Source of the DNA: Gentiana macrophylla
Taxonomy: Eukaryota > Streptophyta > Magnoliopsida > Gentianales > Gentianaceae
Direction of reading: 5' to 3'
DNA length: 64,000 nt
Assembly: GCA_026214975.1 (NCBI GenBank)
Contig: JAOBSW010000533.1
Location: 372,001-436,000 of the forward strand
Positions 22,200 to 33,844 of this stretch are shown in pieces; positions within the stretch are counted from its first letter, which is position 1, and each line of letters opens with the position of its first letter. Under the pieces are notes generated by a model. The model had not been told where the DNA came from, did not search any database, and was given only the letters and a program-made list of their open reading frames with translations. The translations under genes were made by a program, and so were the position numbers.

Positions 22200-23400
22200 T
22201 TGACAACCATCTTGAGCTCTCTTCCCGAAAGTCTCGACTTCCAAGGCTTTATTCATCAACTCGCCATATTCCTTGCCGTGAATCCTAGCATGCCCGATGA
22301 ATCTCGTAAGGCCAACCCATCCTTATAGAGGGCCATCTTTCTCTCTTCCACTTTCATCAATTCCGGATAGAACCTTCCTAACTCATTGAATTTATTAGTA
22401 TCTTTGGGCCCTTTGTCGGTGATTACCTTGCTTGTGCTTCAGAATTGACTTGCTTTATCTCGCTTGAATCAGAATCGGGAAGTACTCATTATAAAACATC
22501 GTCTTGAACCCTTCCCAATCCGTTACCTTACCGTTCTTCGCTTTGAACGGCATCAACCCATGCTTCGCTTTGCGCCCCAACATAAAACTGACTGCTAGCT
22601 GTGCCATCTCTGTCTCAGGAACATGTATGTTCCTACAAGCTTTCTCGAATCCTCTTATCCATTCCTCTGCTTTAGAATGCTCCACATTACCAAAGAAGTT
22701 CTCAACTCGATTTCTCCTCAATCTTGTATACCAATCCACCGCTGGTGCTTGCTCAAAGGCCGGTCTAACTGGTGGGTGAACTGGAGGGTAACCATAAGAT
22801 ACATGCGGCTGATACTGCTGATGTTGAGGATAAGGTGGGATTACTTGAGGCTCATTCTGATACGGATAGTACCCCGATAAAACCGATGCCGTTGAGGTCT
22901 TTGAAAACCAAGGGTGGATGACCAATGCCCATTTGGTGGTCAAAGCGTGGTGAAGGTGGGTACAGAGGTTGAGGAACATGACCTACTGAGGAGGAGGGTA
23001 AAAGAGACTTCTTCGCCGAGGATACACTTTGGAGGATAAGCACTAGATGGTGGTGGATACACATTGGTCACTGGTGGTGGCGCACTAATCGGTGGAATGT
23101 CGCCTATTACAGTGACACGAATAGGTGCTTGTCCAGGCTCTCCATAAATGTAGTTATATCTTGGCGGTGGTCGGGGTGGCAGATTCTGATGCGGCCTCGG
23201 TGACACATCCTGTTGAGACCGTGGTGTAGGCGTGGCTGTATGGGGTGGTGGCGAAAGACTCAAACGAGGCGAAGGATTCTGCCTCACAAATCCGCCCCCT
23301 ACTACGGGCACCGGGCGGGGCTCTCGCCTCTGTCTAACCCCGAGCTCGGCTCCACGTAACGCCTCTTCTTGTCGTTACCATCTTTGAAAGATCAAGAAAA
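22200..23400 (-). pseudogene. Chromovirus gag
   Basis: The core (22455-22979) contains WIRGFEKACRN, MLGRKAKHGL and FKTMFYNEYFP, the retrotrans_gag pattern. Upstream is a proline-rich stretch (22960-23310) and a probable start MVTTRRGVTW at about 23384. At least two shifts break the frame. Gag forms the virus-like particle. Confidence 0.8.
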
Positions 23401-23466
23401 CCAGACGTTACTAAAGATCTAAAGATACTTATCTTAAAGAAAGGAATTCTAACGAACGCCCCTTTT

Positions 23467-23479
23467 CTCTGATACCAAC
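23467..23479 (-). promoter_or_regulatory. Chromovirus primer-binding site (tRNA-iMet type)
   Basis: On the - strand TTGGTATCAGAG follows the 5' LTR end after one base; TGGTATCAGAGC is the standard initiator-tRNA-Met site. Confidence 0.9.
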
Positions 23480-25640
23480 TGTAACGCCCCGTTCCCGGAC
23501 ACCGAGTCCTTATCCGGAAAAAGAACGTTCGGCACGTATAAAATAAAAGTAAATTCATTTTATACGTAAGCCTCTACTACGTCGTATCAAATAAAAGGCA
23601 AAACGGAAGCAAAACTCGGGTATATAAAATTTTTCCCAAAAAATTTAAAGAGTAGAAAAGAAATCTAAAGGATAGAAATGTAAATTATTACATTGGAAAC
23701 GTACGAAAATCCCAAAAGACAAGATTGAAGAATCCAAAAGAAACCAACAGTCTACCTCGTAATCAAAACAAGGGCCACCAAAGAAAAGCAGAAAGAAACA
23801 TTCTTGAAACTTCAACGAACGCCTTCACACGCCGTCGTCAAAACTCTCCTCGAACACACATTCGTCTTCTCACCCCCAAACACATAAAAGAAAATGCATT
23901 CGAGGTAAGTACAACGACTTAGAAAGAAAGAGAAGCTATGAAATCAAAGAAATTATAAGGAAAGGTATTTAAGCCGTTTATCGATTATAAGAGACCGACT
24001 CAAGCTAAGGTTCACTTCATGCTCATCAACATGTTGTGACTAATCTGTTTCTAGCTTAACCTATCTATGTTACAACCGCACTCAAGGGCACTACGGCAAG
24101 ATCCACCTCAAGCAGAGTCCCTCAGACTTTAGTGGTCTTTGACCTACAGAGTTCTTCTACTTTGGGAACACTCTTTGCAACATATTAGTGGATCACACCA
24201 ATATCCACGAAGTCTAGAAAAGGTAGACTCCGATAGCACGCACACTCTCAAACAGAGTCCCTCCGCACTTAGGGTCTTTTGACTCACGAAGTTCTTCTAC
24301 CTTCAGAGGTAGCACATGCATCGCGATTTAGCCTGGCGCCTAGCCAAGAGAGACATGTTGTTTAATCTTTTACTAGTCACATACGTTGTTTATTAAGTTA
24401 TTAACTAGCCAGCCTAAGTATTTTCAAATAATCTCCCTCACACATACTACTCTCTTCCTAGACCACTCGACACGGACAAGTCCTAGCACATACACGAGAC
24501 ATTGATGAATGCTAATTCATCAAAGCACAAGCCTATCATGTTCTTCCGACGGATCCGAACTTCAACTCCCTTTAAGAGTACATTCGGTGTTTTAACTGAA
24601 CGAATCAGAAGCTCAATTCAGGCTTGTCTATATTTATACCATTTTAACATATCATGTATAAGGGTTCATAAAGATAAATCATGTATATAAGGTGAACAAC
24701 AACCCACAAAGAAAGAAGGGCAAAACAAGCTAGACGCCCGTTTAAGACCCTGGGACGCCTGTCGAACCTCGTGGACGCCCGTCCAAAGATGGACGCCCGC
24801 CCATTAAACTCGACGCCCGCCCATCAAGACCATTTCAATCCTGAATGTAAAATTACCCCTCAGACGCCCGTCCGGATAAGCCAGACGCCCGTCTGAGAAA
24901 AGACCAAGGCTGGACGCCCGTCCAGAATACCGGACGCCCGTCCACCTGGGTTCGACTGGAACCCTAACTTCATCACCATGCGATTTCGGATCGTATTTCA
25001 ACCAAAAACCAAAAAAGCAAAGACGTAAAACACAAAGCAAACTTATATCTAAACATGCCATGACACTTATAGACAAAGCTCAAATCATCAACACATCATT
25101 CCAGCATCAACTACAACCTACAATTGCATCTAACCTTATAAAAGCAAGGAGATCATAGGATTTATTTTCCTTACCTTGAAACAGCCCAGAAATCGAACCA
25201 AAACCAAAGACAAGGCGCAACTTTGGCAACCAAACGGTATCCAAACGTAGTCCTCTTCTCAACGATTCCAAAACTTGATTCCGATGCGAAAACGGTTAAC
25301 TCCTTCTCTCGAAGATGAGGAAAACTCTTGTCTCTCCCTCTTTTCTCTCTCACAGCCGCAGAGATGGGTTTAGGGTGTTTCAAATCCCGATTTTGTGATT
25401 AACAAATGAGGTTAGGTCATTGTTATTTTCCGCTTAAATACCTACTCCCAAAACTTAGGCTTTTCCTTATATGCCCCTTTTTAAAAAAGATCTTTCCTTT
25501 ATTTATATATATACATAACTCAAAGATACACATATATAAAACGCCAAATTATTTAACTCCGAATAAAAGGAAAACGAACCTAATATTTCGTTTTCGCAAA
25601 AAGACACGTCTGCCCTTTCCCGAAAAATCGGAATATTACA
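23480..25640 (-). repeat. Chromovirus 5' LTR (2,161 bp)
   Basis: Pair of 16218-18385, same termini. A TATA-like box lies at 24629-24638 on the - strand, and the quasi-palindrome array at about 24730-24945. Followed by ACTTA. Confidence 0.93.
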
Positions 25641-25645
25641 ACTTA

Positions 25646-26018
25646 ACACATAAATAATTATATTATCCACATTATAATTAAATAGGAAAAAATTTCTTTT
25701 CCCAAAATCAAAAAAATATGGCGCCATTTTTATGCCATTTTGGATAATAGAAAATTTCTTTTCTATATTACATATTATTTACCAAATAAATAATATTTGC
25801 ATATTTATTAAATAGACCAACAATTTAATTTATTCTCAAGGTTCCGTAATATGAGAATTCACTCGCGTGTTAGTAGCCAACCCGAGGACCATGGACATAT
25901 AACCAGTAACTACAATAAATTGATTAAATATTCATCAAACTGAACATTTCTACTCAACTTATTAATTCTGGAATTACGCCACCATAAATCCGAAACTGAA
26001 CTCTATCGAATATAGATA
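25646..26018 (-). repeat. Copia-1 3' LTR, piece 2
   Basis: LTR section between the chromovirus and Sire-A, with a weakly conserved match to the middle of the Copia-2 LTR (CCATGG and CGAATAT words in order). AGATA at 26014-26018 is the left Sire-A target duplication. Confidence 0.6.
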
Positions 26019-27691
26019 TGTTGGACTTATTTTTAAGTTTTAGTGATGTGTGCCAGACTAACTGTTACAGAGCAAAGACAAAAAGATGTCTAGATCAAAT
26101 GTATAGGTTTATTAGAGTTTGATCTTTGTATAGGTTTGATCAAACAAGCACTGTAATGGTCAGCTGACTTATATCAGCAGACTAATCTAGGTCAGTAGGG
26201 TAGTTAGGTCAGTAGACTTATCAGGAACCTGCTGAAGACTGAAGGCTGAGGGCTCAAACTCAATTAATGAAGGCTAAGGGATCAGACTTAGTAATTAAAG
26301 TCAAGGATATAAAATCAGAATTTAGGGAAGTCTGTGATGATCTAAACTAATTACATATACCTTGTGTACAAGGTCTAAGTTGCATAAGTTGGATGATGAT
26401 TGGAACTTAGTTATATGCAAAAAGGTGTAATCTAACTTCATAAATAAAAGTTAGATAAAAGACGGTTATCAAAATTTGGCTCAGCTGACTGATATGTATC
26501 TCAGCAGACTCATGAACCTGCTGATACATATACCTCGATTTATTCAAGATTACATTGGAAGAAAACATGGATAAGGACAGCTAACAACCTCTGATTTTAT
26601 CAAACAAATCAATGGTTAAGATTAAAAGGACGTTGGGATGATTCAGGACTTTATCCAATGGTTACAAGTCAAAGGGTGGACAGACTGTACACTGTCAAAG
26701 AGCATTCTGACTGTGTCAGTACTATGAACAGAGACAGAAAGCAAGTCAAATGGGACAAAATCTGGAACGGCTATATTTGAATTTCAAATACAAGTCACAA
26801 GGACTCCTATCTATAAATAGAGAGCTCCTATTTCAGATACAAGTGATGAACATTGATGAAATATAAGAGAAAAATCCTGAGCTTCAATTTCTGATCAAGA
26901 AAACCACCCTGCTGAACTTACTAAGCTTAAGGCTACTGATCCAGAGAAAATCTTCAAGTGTAATCTGCATTCAAACTACATCAAGTTTACACACTTGAAG
27001 ACTGCAAGCTGCTGATCATATCATCATGATCAAGCTGCTGCAACAGAATCATTTACTTTATTCAAATTTTCTTTTACAAGAAATCTGTTGAAGACAGTGA
27101 AGCACATCTGTGTGAAAGACTGTTGTTTGTGGTGGAGCTGGTGAAGAGGCAATCTTACCCTTAAAGGACCAGTGGAAGACTTTGGAGCAGCAATCGTACC
27201 TGTTCCTAGTTTTTAGTTTGTGAAGCCATAGTTATTGGTGAAGGACAAGTAACATTGGAATCTTTGTAATAGCTACATCAAATCTCTAGTGAATTACCTC
27301 CAACATCACAGGAGAAGAGTGGACTGACAGGATTACACCACCTGGAACCACTATAAAATCTGCCTACTTACTTTATGCATTTATATTCTGCATTTAGTTT
27401 ATTATACACATCAACTTACTGAATCTAGCAACTGAACTCACACACATACACTACTGAGTATCTAATACTTGGTATCATATTTATCAACAAGTATTAAGGC
27501 TTAATTTTTGATATAATTCCGCTGCACAAATTCAGCAGACTCAACAGTCAGCAGACTACTGAGGGTCAGCAGACTACTGAAGTATCAGCAGGCTGCTGAA
27601 GTTGCTGAGTTTGTTAACTCCAAAAATTTTAAGTGTTAAGTTTATTCACCCCTCCTCCAAACTTAACCAAAGCCTTTTCAAGGGACCAACA
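26019..27691 (+). repeat. Sire-A 5' LTR (1,673 bp)
   Basis: Pair of 37930-39596. TATAAATA at 26812-26819 is a good TATA box, with transcription expected about 30 bases later. Repeated CAGCAGACT-type words occur near both ends. Confidence 0.93.
26812..26819 (+). promoter_or_regulatory. Sire-A LTR TATA box
   Basis: TATAAATA; the same box is at 38721-38728 in the 3' LTR. Confidence 0.65.
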
Positions 27692-27693
27692 AT

Positions 27694-27705
27694 TGGTATC
27701 GGAGC
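27694..27705 (+). promoter_or_regulatory. Sire-A primer-binding site
   Basis: TGGTATCGGAGC, two bases after the 5' LTR; one mismatch to the tRNA-iMet site TGGTATCAGAGC. The mismatch removes a CAG. Confidence 0.85.
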
Positions 27706-27795
27706 AGTGCTTCTGTTCCAAAGTAATCCTACTTGTTGTGCTTGTAAAAATTCTTTGAAAACTTTTTCAAGTCTCTAATTTTCAAAACTTGCATC

Positions 27796-29009
27796 ATGGA
27801 TAACAATCAGTATGCTAGAACAATGCTGATGTGTTGTTTGGATAGATTTGATGAATACAAACGTCGTATGCAGGCTTATCTGGCTGCAACACATGATGAA
27901 ATGATGGATGTCTTTGATGATGGTCCCTTTGGAGATAACAAAAAGTCAGAATCGTGGATAATGAGGTCCAGTACATTCCAAAACCAAAGAGAGAATGGAC
28001 AGCTGAAGATAGAAAGAGAGCCAATCTCAACAATATTGCTATAGATATCATTTATAGAACTGTAGATAACAATATATATATGAAAGTAAAAGATTGCAAA
28101 TCTGCCAAGGAACTTGGGGACAAGTTGTAGTTAATTTGTGAAGGCACTGATGCAATCAAGAAGAATAAGATCAGTGTGGCCAAGAAGAAGTTCCAAGAGT
28201 TCAAAATGAAGCCAAATGAAACCATTGAACAAATGGAATCTAGGTTCAATGCTATCATGGATGAACTCACCCTGCTGAATGTTAAATACTCACAGGAAGA
28301 AATAAATTCAAAAATTTTGGAAGCTTTACCTGCCAAAGAAGTGTGGGAGATGAAGGTGACAACACTAGAGGAAATGAGAAGCCTACATGAGGAAGACACC
28401 TTCAAACTGTTCTCAGAGCTTAAGGCATATGAGTTTAGTAAGAAACTGGTGTCTGAGACAGAAAAGGAAGAGCCAAAGACTACAGCTTTGGCTGCTTCAC
28501 ATCAAGAAGAGACATCAGCAGCCTAAGATGATTTGTTGGATGAGATGCAAGAGCAGATTGCATTGCTGAGCAAGAAAATTAGATTGATGATGACTGGAAA
28601 GAGTTCACCAAGGAATTTCTCAAAGAAATTCAGTGAAAAGAAGAAGGAAGAATCATAGAAAGACAATGATTTCTTGTGTTTTAACTGCAAGAAACCAGGA
28701 CGCTTCAGACCTGATTTTCCAGAGTTAAAACAGAAAAAGGAACCAGATTATCTTTGCTTTAACTGCAACAAGCCTGGACATTTCAGACCTGATTGTCCAG
28801 ATCTACAAAAGAGCAAGAGTCAACAAAGAAGACATGGAAAGAAAGCAATGGTTGCTGAAGATGAATCTAGTTATGAAGTTGAATTAGATAAAGAAAATGA
28901 ATCTGATGACACTGCATTGGTTGCTGAATTGGATGATAATGCCTTAATGGCTAACATGGATGAGAGGAGGAGGTATACAATTGCAGATCGCTTAATACTC
29001 CGCCGATAG
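27796..29009 (+). pseudogene. Sire-A gag
   Basis: Starts MDNNQYARTML. The first open frame ends at 28044 after a shift. Then comes an in-frame TAG near 28128, and the body 28176-28526 has FQEFKMKPNETIEQMESRFN and ILEALPAKEVWEMK (UBN2/copia gag pattern). Two zinc knuckles lie at about 28677-28800, followed by an acidic stretch. The stops at 28526 and near 28657 also break it. It would form the particle that packages element RNA. Confidence 0.85.
28674..28802 (+). CDS. Duplicated zinc knuckle, first copy damaged
   Basis: Two near-copies in tandem: CFNCKKPGRFRPDF and CFNCNKPGHFRPDC. The second is a perfect CCHC finger. In the first the histidine is R and the last cysteine is F, so it cannot bind zinc in the usual way. 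Confidence 0.85.
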
Positions 29010-30105
29010 TGATTGTGAATCCACCCGTGGTTCAAACCCAAAAATTTCGATAATGAAGAAACTTTAGATGCCATCCTTAATCAATCGAGGATAATACAAC
29101 AGTTATGAGATTGTGAAGGCGAAAAAAGATGCTCTTCAATCGAAGTTGAAAGATTGAAAGTTTGAATTGAGAATTCTTAAAGGAAAGGAAAAGGAAGTTG
29201 AACAGAATCAAAGATAAGTCTCTGCCGAACAATCAAGAGCTAATGAACCGCTAAACAATCTTGTTCCTATGCTGCATTCAAATCTGGGAAGCCTTATGGT
29301 GAAAGGACAGGTCTTGGATTTGGAACTCAACAATCCAACAGGAGTGGATCCAGCAAGGTTACTGAACCTAGTGCCAGAATTGGTCCTAAGTTTGTACCTG
29401 CTAATGATCCAACTCCAAGTAGGGTTGCTGAAGCAGTAAAGCCTACAGAGAAAGCTTCAAGGAAGCAAAGTCAGAAGTCAAAGAAGTCAACAGCTCCTAA
29501 TAAAAAGAATAAATCCAAAAATAGGACTGCTGTACCTTCTAGACTTGCTGATAGCAGACCTGCTACCAAGTTTGCTGGACCACAAAAGGGCAAAAACCAG
29601 AAATATTCCAAGGATAAGAATCTTAAACCCAAAAATGTTAATCATTCAAGGGATACTTATCTCAGGGGGAAAGGTAGACTATTCCCTACTGATGATGATT
29701 GGAATATTCCTGCCCCCACTGATAGAAACAGTAGATATAACCATACTGCTAGGGTAAAACCTAGGCAATGGAATCAGCAAAGGACTCAGCAGAGGACTTA
29801 TATAAGACCTCAGCAGACTCCATACTACAGGGTAGTTCCTAATAGACAGCAAACCTATGGTTATGCTGGTGCTTCTAACAAAAGAAATCAATCCAAACAG
29901 CAATATATACCAAAAATCCAGAAAGTGTATGCGAATCCTACACAACCAAATGTTAGATCTTATGGATGTGTTGAATACATGTATGAACATAAGTATGACA
30001 CATTTAGAAGAAGACCTTATGGAAACTTGCCAGGAGTCATGCTTACCACTGACCATCATGGACCCAAACAGATTTGGGTACCTAAAATGTACTGATTTTG
30101 TTTTG
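29010..30105 (+). pseudogene. Sire-A Gag-Pol linker, basic and Q-rich
   Basis: From about 29290 to 30090 a long, lysine/arginine- and glutamine-rich translation can be followed (KKNKSKNRTAVPSR, RQWNQQRTQQRTY) ending in GPKQIWVPK, a string placed just before the protease in SIRE-type elements. The 28980-29250 part is disturbed by many small changes at expected CAG/CTG sites. Confidence 0.6.
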
Positions 30106-31116
30106 TAGGGTGTCTGGTACTTTGACAGTGGATGTTCCAGACATATGACAATGAATAAGCACTGTCTGACAAGCTACATAGCAAAGGATGGTCCAAGAGT
30201 GAACTTTGGAAACAAGAACACACCTGGTTACACAAGAGGCTATGGCACACTTGTGAGGAATGGACTAACAATCAGGAATGTTGCATATGTTGAAGGACTG
30301 GACTACAACTTGCTGAGCACTGGACAATTCTGTGACATGGGATATAAGGTCACTTTTGACAAAAGTACATGTACTGTCATCAGTGAAAGAGGTGATCAAG
30401 TTGTGTTGGCTGGAAGAAGACAACAAAATATGTATGTTGTGGATTGGTCAACCTATAGAGTTCGAAACTCGCTCGATAGTACATACCAAGTCGAACTCAA
30501 TTGGTTATGGTACAAGAAGTTGAATCATCTGAATTTTGATGATATCAATCAGTTAGTAAAGAAGAAACTGGTGATTGGTTTACCTGAGATCACATTCAAG
30601 AAGGATGCTATTTGTGATGCATGTCAGCAAGGTAAACAAACCAAATCAAGCTTCAAGTCAAAAACAAAGCAATCAACTAAGAGAGTGTTGGAGCTGATGC
30701 ACATGGATTTATTTGGACCAGTGACTCCAACAAGTGTTACAGGAAAGAAGTACACTTTAGTTGTTGTGGATGATTATTCAAGATACACTTGGGTGGTATT
30801 CATGAATAAGAAGAGTGAAACACTTCAAAAGATGCCTGAACTTTTGAAAAGATTACAAAATGAGAAAAGTGTCACAATAGTGAAGATAAGATCAGATAAG
30901 GGTATTGAGTTTCTCAACAAAGTGATAAGAGAATACTGTGAACAAAATGGTGTACTACATCAACTTGCTGCTGCTAGTACACCTCAGCAAAATGGGGTTG
31001 CTGAGAGAAGAAACATGACTTTAAAAGAAGCAGGAAGGACTATGATTTGTGAAGCATTGCTACCGGAAAGGTCATTGGTCAAAGCGATTAATACAAAGAT
31101 GCTACACACAAAATAG
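30106..31116 (+). CDS. Sire-A protease and integrase
   Basis: The protease motif [12 protein letters not shown] is at about 30118-30153. The integrase zinc region has NHLNFDDIN and CDACQQGK. In the core, D of MHMDLFGP, D of IRSDKGIEF and E of [11 protein letters not shown] give the DDE triad, although the usual NGG after the second D is changed to KGI. The frame is open from about 30110 to 31116, then shifts; upstream a TAG replaces an expected glutamine at about 30107. Confidence 0.88.
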
Positions 31117-32488
31117 AACATCAGTGAACAAGAAGCTGCTGAAGACACCTTATGAGATTTGGAATGGAAGGATACCTAATATATCTTATTTCCATACATT
31201 TGGAAGCAAATGTTTCATCTTAAATCATAAGGAACAATTGAAGACTTTCCAACCCAAGTCAGATGAAGGAATTTTCTTGGGATATTCTTCTGTCAGCAAG
31301 GCATTCAGGGTACTAAATAAAAGGACACTGAAACATGAAGAAACTATACATGTTGTGTTTGATGAACCCAAGTTCACTAGAATGGAAGATGAAGATTCAG
31401 AGCCTGCTGAGAATCAACAAGTCACTGATCAAGATTGTGTTAATGTTTTGGAATGGTTCAATGACTTAAAAGTTTCTGACTCTGCCCCTGCTGAACACTC
31501 TGTTGGTAATACTACTGATGCAACAACTGAGGCAGTTCAAGGATCTGCTAAACCCCCTGATGCTACAGCAGACCCTACTGAAGATGAGGTTCCTGAAAAT
31601 CAAGCTAACCAGAATCCACAATGGTTAAGAGATCACCCTGCTGAACAAGTTATTGGCAACATACAACAAGGTGTGAGGACTAGAAGACAACTAGAAGCAA
31701 TGTTTACATGCTTTCTATCTCAAATGGAACCAAAAGTTGTTGAAGAAGCAATTTCAGATCCAGATTGGATAATTGCTATGCAAGAAGAGTTAAATGAATT
31801 TGAAAGGAATCAAGTTTGGACACTAGTGGAAAGGCCAAATCATGCAAATATAATTGGCACAAAATGGGTATACAGAAACAAACTGGATGAATCTGGTACC
31901 ATTGTGAGGAATAAGGCCAGACTAGTAGCAAAAGGCTATTCTCAAGCAGAAGGAATAGACTTTGATGAGACATATGCCCCTGTTGCAAGATTGGAAGCAA
32001 TTAAATTATTCTTGGCATATGCTGCTTATAAAAACTTCAAAGTATATCAGATGGATGTCAAAATTGCCTTTCTAAATGGCATTCTGGAAGAGGAGGTCTA
32101 TGTTCAGCAACCTCCTGGTTTTGAAGTTAAAGATCAAGAAGATAAAGTGTATAGACTCAACAAAGCACATTATGGTTTGAAACAAGCACCAAGAGCATGT
32201 TATGAGACTCTATCTCAATTCTTGGTGGACAATGGTTTTACAAAAGGTACCATTGATAAGACTCTTTTCAGATCGAGTGAAGGGACAAAGACTTTGGTCC
32301 AGATTTATGTTGATGACATAATCTTTGGTTCTGAAAATGACTTACTTTGTGAAAAGTTTGCAAATATGATGAAAAGTAAGTTCCAAATGAGTATGATGGG
32401 TGAATTGAACAACTTTTTGGGGTTGCAAGTCAAACAGTTGAAAGATGGAATCTTCATTCATCAAACAAGTATACCAAGGAGTTGCTAA
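31049..32488 (+). CDS. Sire-A integrase C-terminus and reverse transcriptase
   Basis: Opens with [21 protein letters not shown] and [15 protein letters not shown] (integrase C-terminus), a variable acidic linker (31390-31620), then RT with [44 protein letters not shown] and the catalytic [11 protein letters not shown] (about 32305-32337). It ends in a shift at 32488, one A short of the expected frame. Confidence 0.9.
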   Translation: MKHCYRKGHWSKRLIQRCYTQNRTSVNKKLLKTPYEIWNGRIPNISYFHTFGSKCFILNHKEQLKTFQPKSDEGIFLGYSSVSKAFRVLNKRTLKHEETIHVVFDEPKFTRMEDEDSEPAENQQVTDQDCVNVLEWFNDLKVSDSAPAEHSVGNTTDATTEAVQGSAKPPDATADPTEDEVPENQANQNPQWLRDHPAEQVIGNIQQGVRTRRQLEAMFTCFLSQMEPKVVEEAISDPDWIIAMQEELNEFERNQVWTLVERPNHANIIGTKWVYRNKLDESGTIVRNKARLVAKGYSQAEGIDFDETYAPVARLEAIKLFLAYAAYKNFKVYQMDVKIAFLNGILEEEVYVQQPPGFEVKDQEDKVYRLNKAHYGLKQAPRACYETLSQFLVDNGFTKGTIDKTLFRSSEGTKTLVQIYVDDIIFGSENDLLCEKFANMMKSKFQMSMMGELNNFLGLQVKQLKDGIFIHQTSIPRSC

Positions 32489-33250
32489 AAAAGTTTGGTA
32501 TGGAAAATAGCACCAAGATATCAACTCCAATGAGTACAAACATCAGATTGGATGAAGATAAAGAAGGAAAAGATGTTGATCAGACCTTATACAGAAGGAT
32601 GATAGGTAGTCTGCTGTACCTCACAACCAGCAGACCTGATATATCCTTTGATGTAGGTGTTTGTGCAAGATTTCAATCAAAACCTAAAGAAAGTCATTTA
32701 GGTGCAGTCAAAAGAGTTCTCAAGTATCTTAAAGAGACATTGAGAGTAGGGATATGGTATTCTAAAGATGGAAGTTTCAAAGTTATATCCTACTCAGATT
32801 CAGATTATGTCTTTGGTTGCAAAATTGATGAAAAAGCACCACAGAAACTCGTCGCTTAATGGGAAATAGACTAGTTTCTGGTTCAAACAAGAAGTGAATT
32901 CTATATCAACTTCCACTCGCCAAGCAGTATATATTGTCGCTGGAAGTTGTCAGGCACAAATACTGTGGTTAAGACAACAGTTAAGGGATTATGGAATTGA
33001 AGAAAGAGAAATTCCAATTATGTGTGACAACACAAGTGCAATTGCAATTACTGAAAATCCTGTTTTGCACTCAAGAACCAAGCATATTGATGTGAGACAT
33101 CATTTTATAAGAGATCATGTTGAAAAGAAGGATGTGGTGGTTCTTTATATCCTTACTGAAGATCAACTTGCTGATATCTTCACTAAACCTTTGGATAGTG
33201 AAAGATTTGCTAAATTAAGGACAGAACATGGAATCATTAAAGTTGACTGA
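32482..33250 (+). pseudogene. Sire-A RNase H
   Basis: The first part (32482-32859) has YRRMIGSLLYLTTSRPDI and KRVLKYLKET; the second (32894-33250) has IMCDNTSAIAI, LHSRTKHIDVRHHFIRDH and DQLADIFTKPL. In between the frame is lost, and the conserved TAQAEYIAAGS of this family reads TRQAVYIVAGS. Each change is at a place where CTG or CAG is expected; Sire-B keeps the normal residues. Confidence 0.85.
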
Positions 33251-33269
33251 TCAACAGTGTACTGGAATT

Positions 33270-33442
33270 CACCAAGGGGATTAGTCTTTGCTATTTTGAG
33301 TGAGCTCACTTAGTAGATTAGTCATTGGTATCAACAATTCCATGTACTTATGTTTGGACAATTGAGCAAATGAGGTTGCCAAGGGGATTGGTCTTTGTCA
33401 TGTTGGGTGAGCTCACTTGATGGATCAGTCATTGGTATTAAA
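33270..33442 (+). repeat. Post-pol duplicated ~65-bp block, conserved in Sire-B
   Basis: Two copies (33270-33335, 33377-33442) share CCAAGGGGATT, GTCTTTG, GTGAGCTCACTT and AGTCATTGGTAT. A third version lies at the same place after pol in Sire-B (62046-62111, - strand). Non-coding and purine-rich at the start, so it may act as an extra PPT or a regulatory site. Confidence 0.85.
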
Positions 33443-33559
33443 CTTCATCTTGTATTATCAATTGACAATACAAAAGGATTTAAGCATCAACAGAGTGACT
33501 CTATCGATCTAGCAAGAACAAGATAATGCTACTCATCAAACTTACTAAAGTCAAAAAGG

Positions 33560-33844
33560 TAGCGGCGGGATATTTATTTCATATTTACAACCGTAGTTAA
33601 CACGATCTAACGGTTACAAAACGTTATGGAAAGTAATGGGCCACGTGTCAAAACAGCATTCACTCCGATTTAATCGTGGTTAATGCACGCATTACGCGAT
33701 TTTGATAGCTCAACCAGATTCTGTCATATATATGCAGACCTATACGCAGAGCCTACTTACAAAACTCTCAGATCAAATCTCTTTGCATTTACACTGTGTA
33801 AACGCAGATCTAAAAGCATTCTTCTTAATCTTTTTCTTTCTATT
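33560..33844 (+). promoter_or_regulatory. Putative internal promoter and 5'UTR of the Sire-A extra gene
   Basis: In order there are an AGCGGCGGG...CCGTAGTT box (33560-33598) shared with Sire-B, a G-box CACGTG (33642-33647), a TATA box TATATATG (33727-33734) and a T/C-rich leader up to ATG 33845. TATA to ATG is 118 bases. The layout resembles an ordinary plant promoter. Activity is inferred from layout and conservation only. Confidence 0.55.

Larger units (their letters stand above)
16218..25640 (-). mobile_element. Tekay/Del-like chromovirus (Ty3/gypsy), 9,423 bp
   Basis: Two LTRs of about 2.16 kb (16218-18385 and 23480-25640) run TGTAACGCC...ATTACA and are flanked by ACTTA (16213-16217, 25641-25645). 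On the - strand the order is PBS, gag, zinc knuckle, protease, RT, RNase H, integrase and a chromodomain-like C-terminus, then the PPT. The integrase string YGRRCRTPLFWDEVGE is typical of Tekay/Del elements. Every domain is recognisable but the frame shifts repeatedly; many shifts fall at CAG/CTG words and may be sequence errors. It lies inside the Copia-1 LTR. Confidence 0.93.

Noticed and set aside
28120..28135. Stop-codon read-through signal in Sire-A gag
   Set aside because: The TAG is inside the gag core and other breaks follow; no read-through context is visible.
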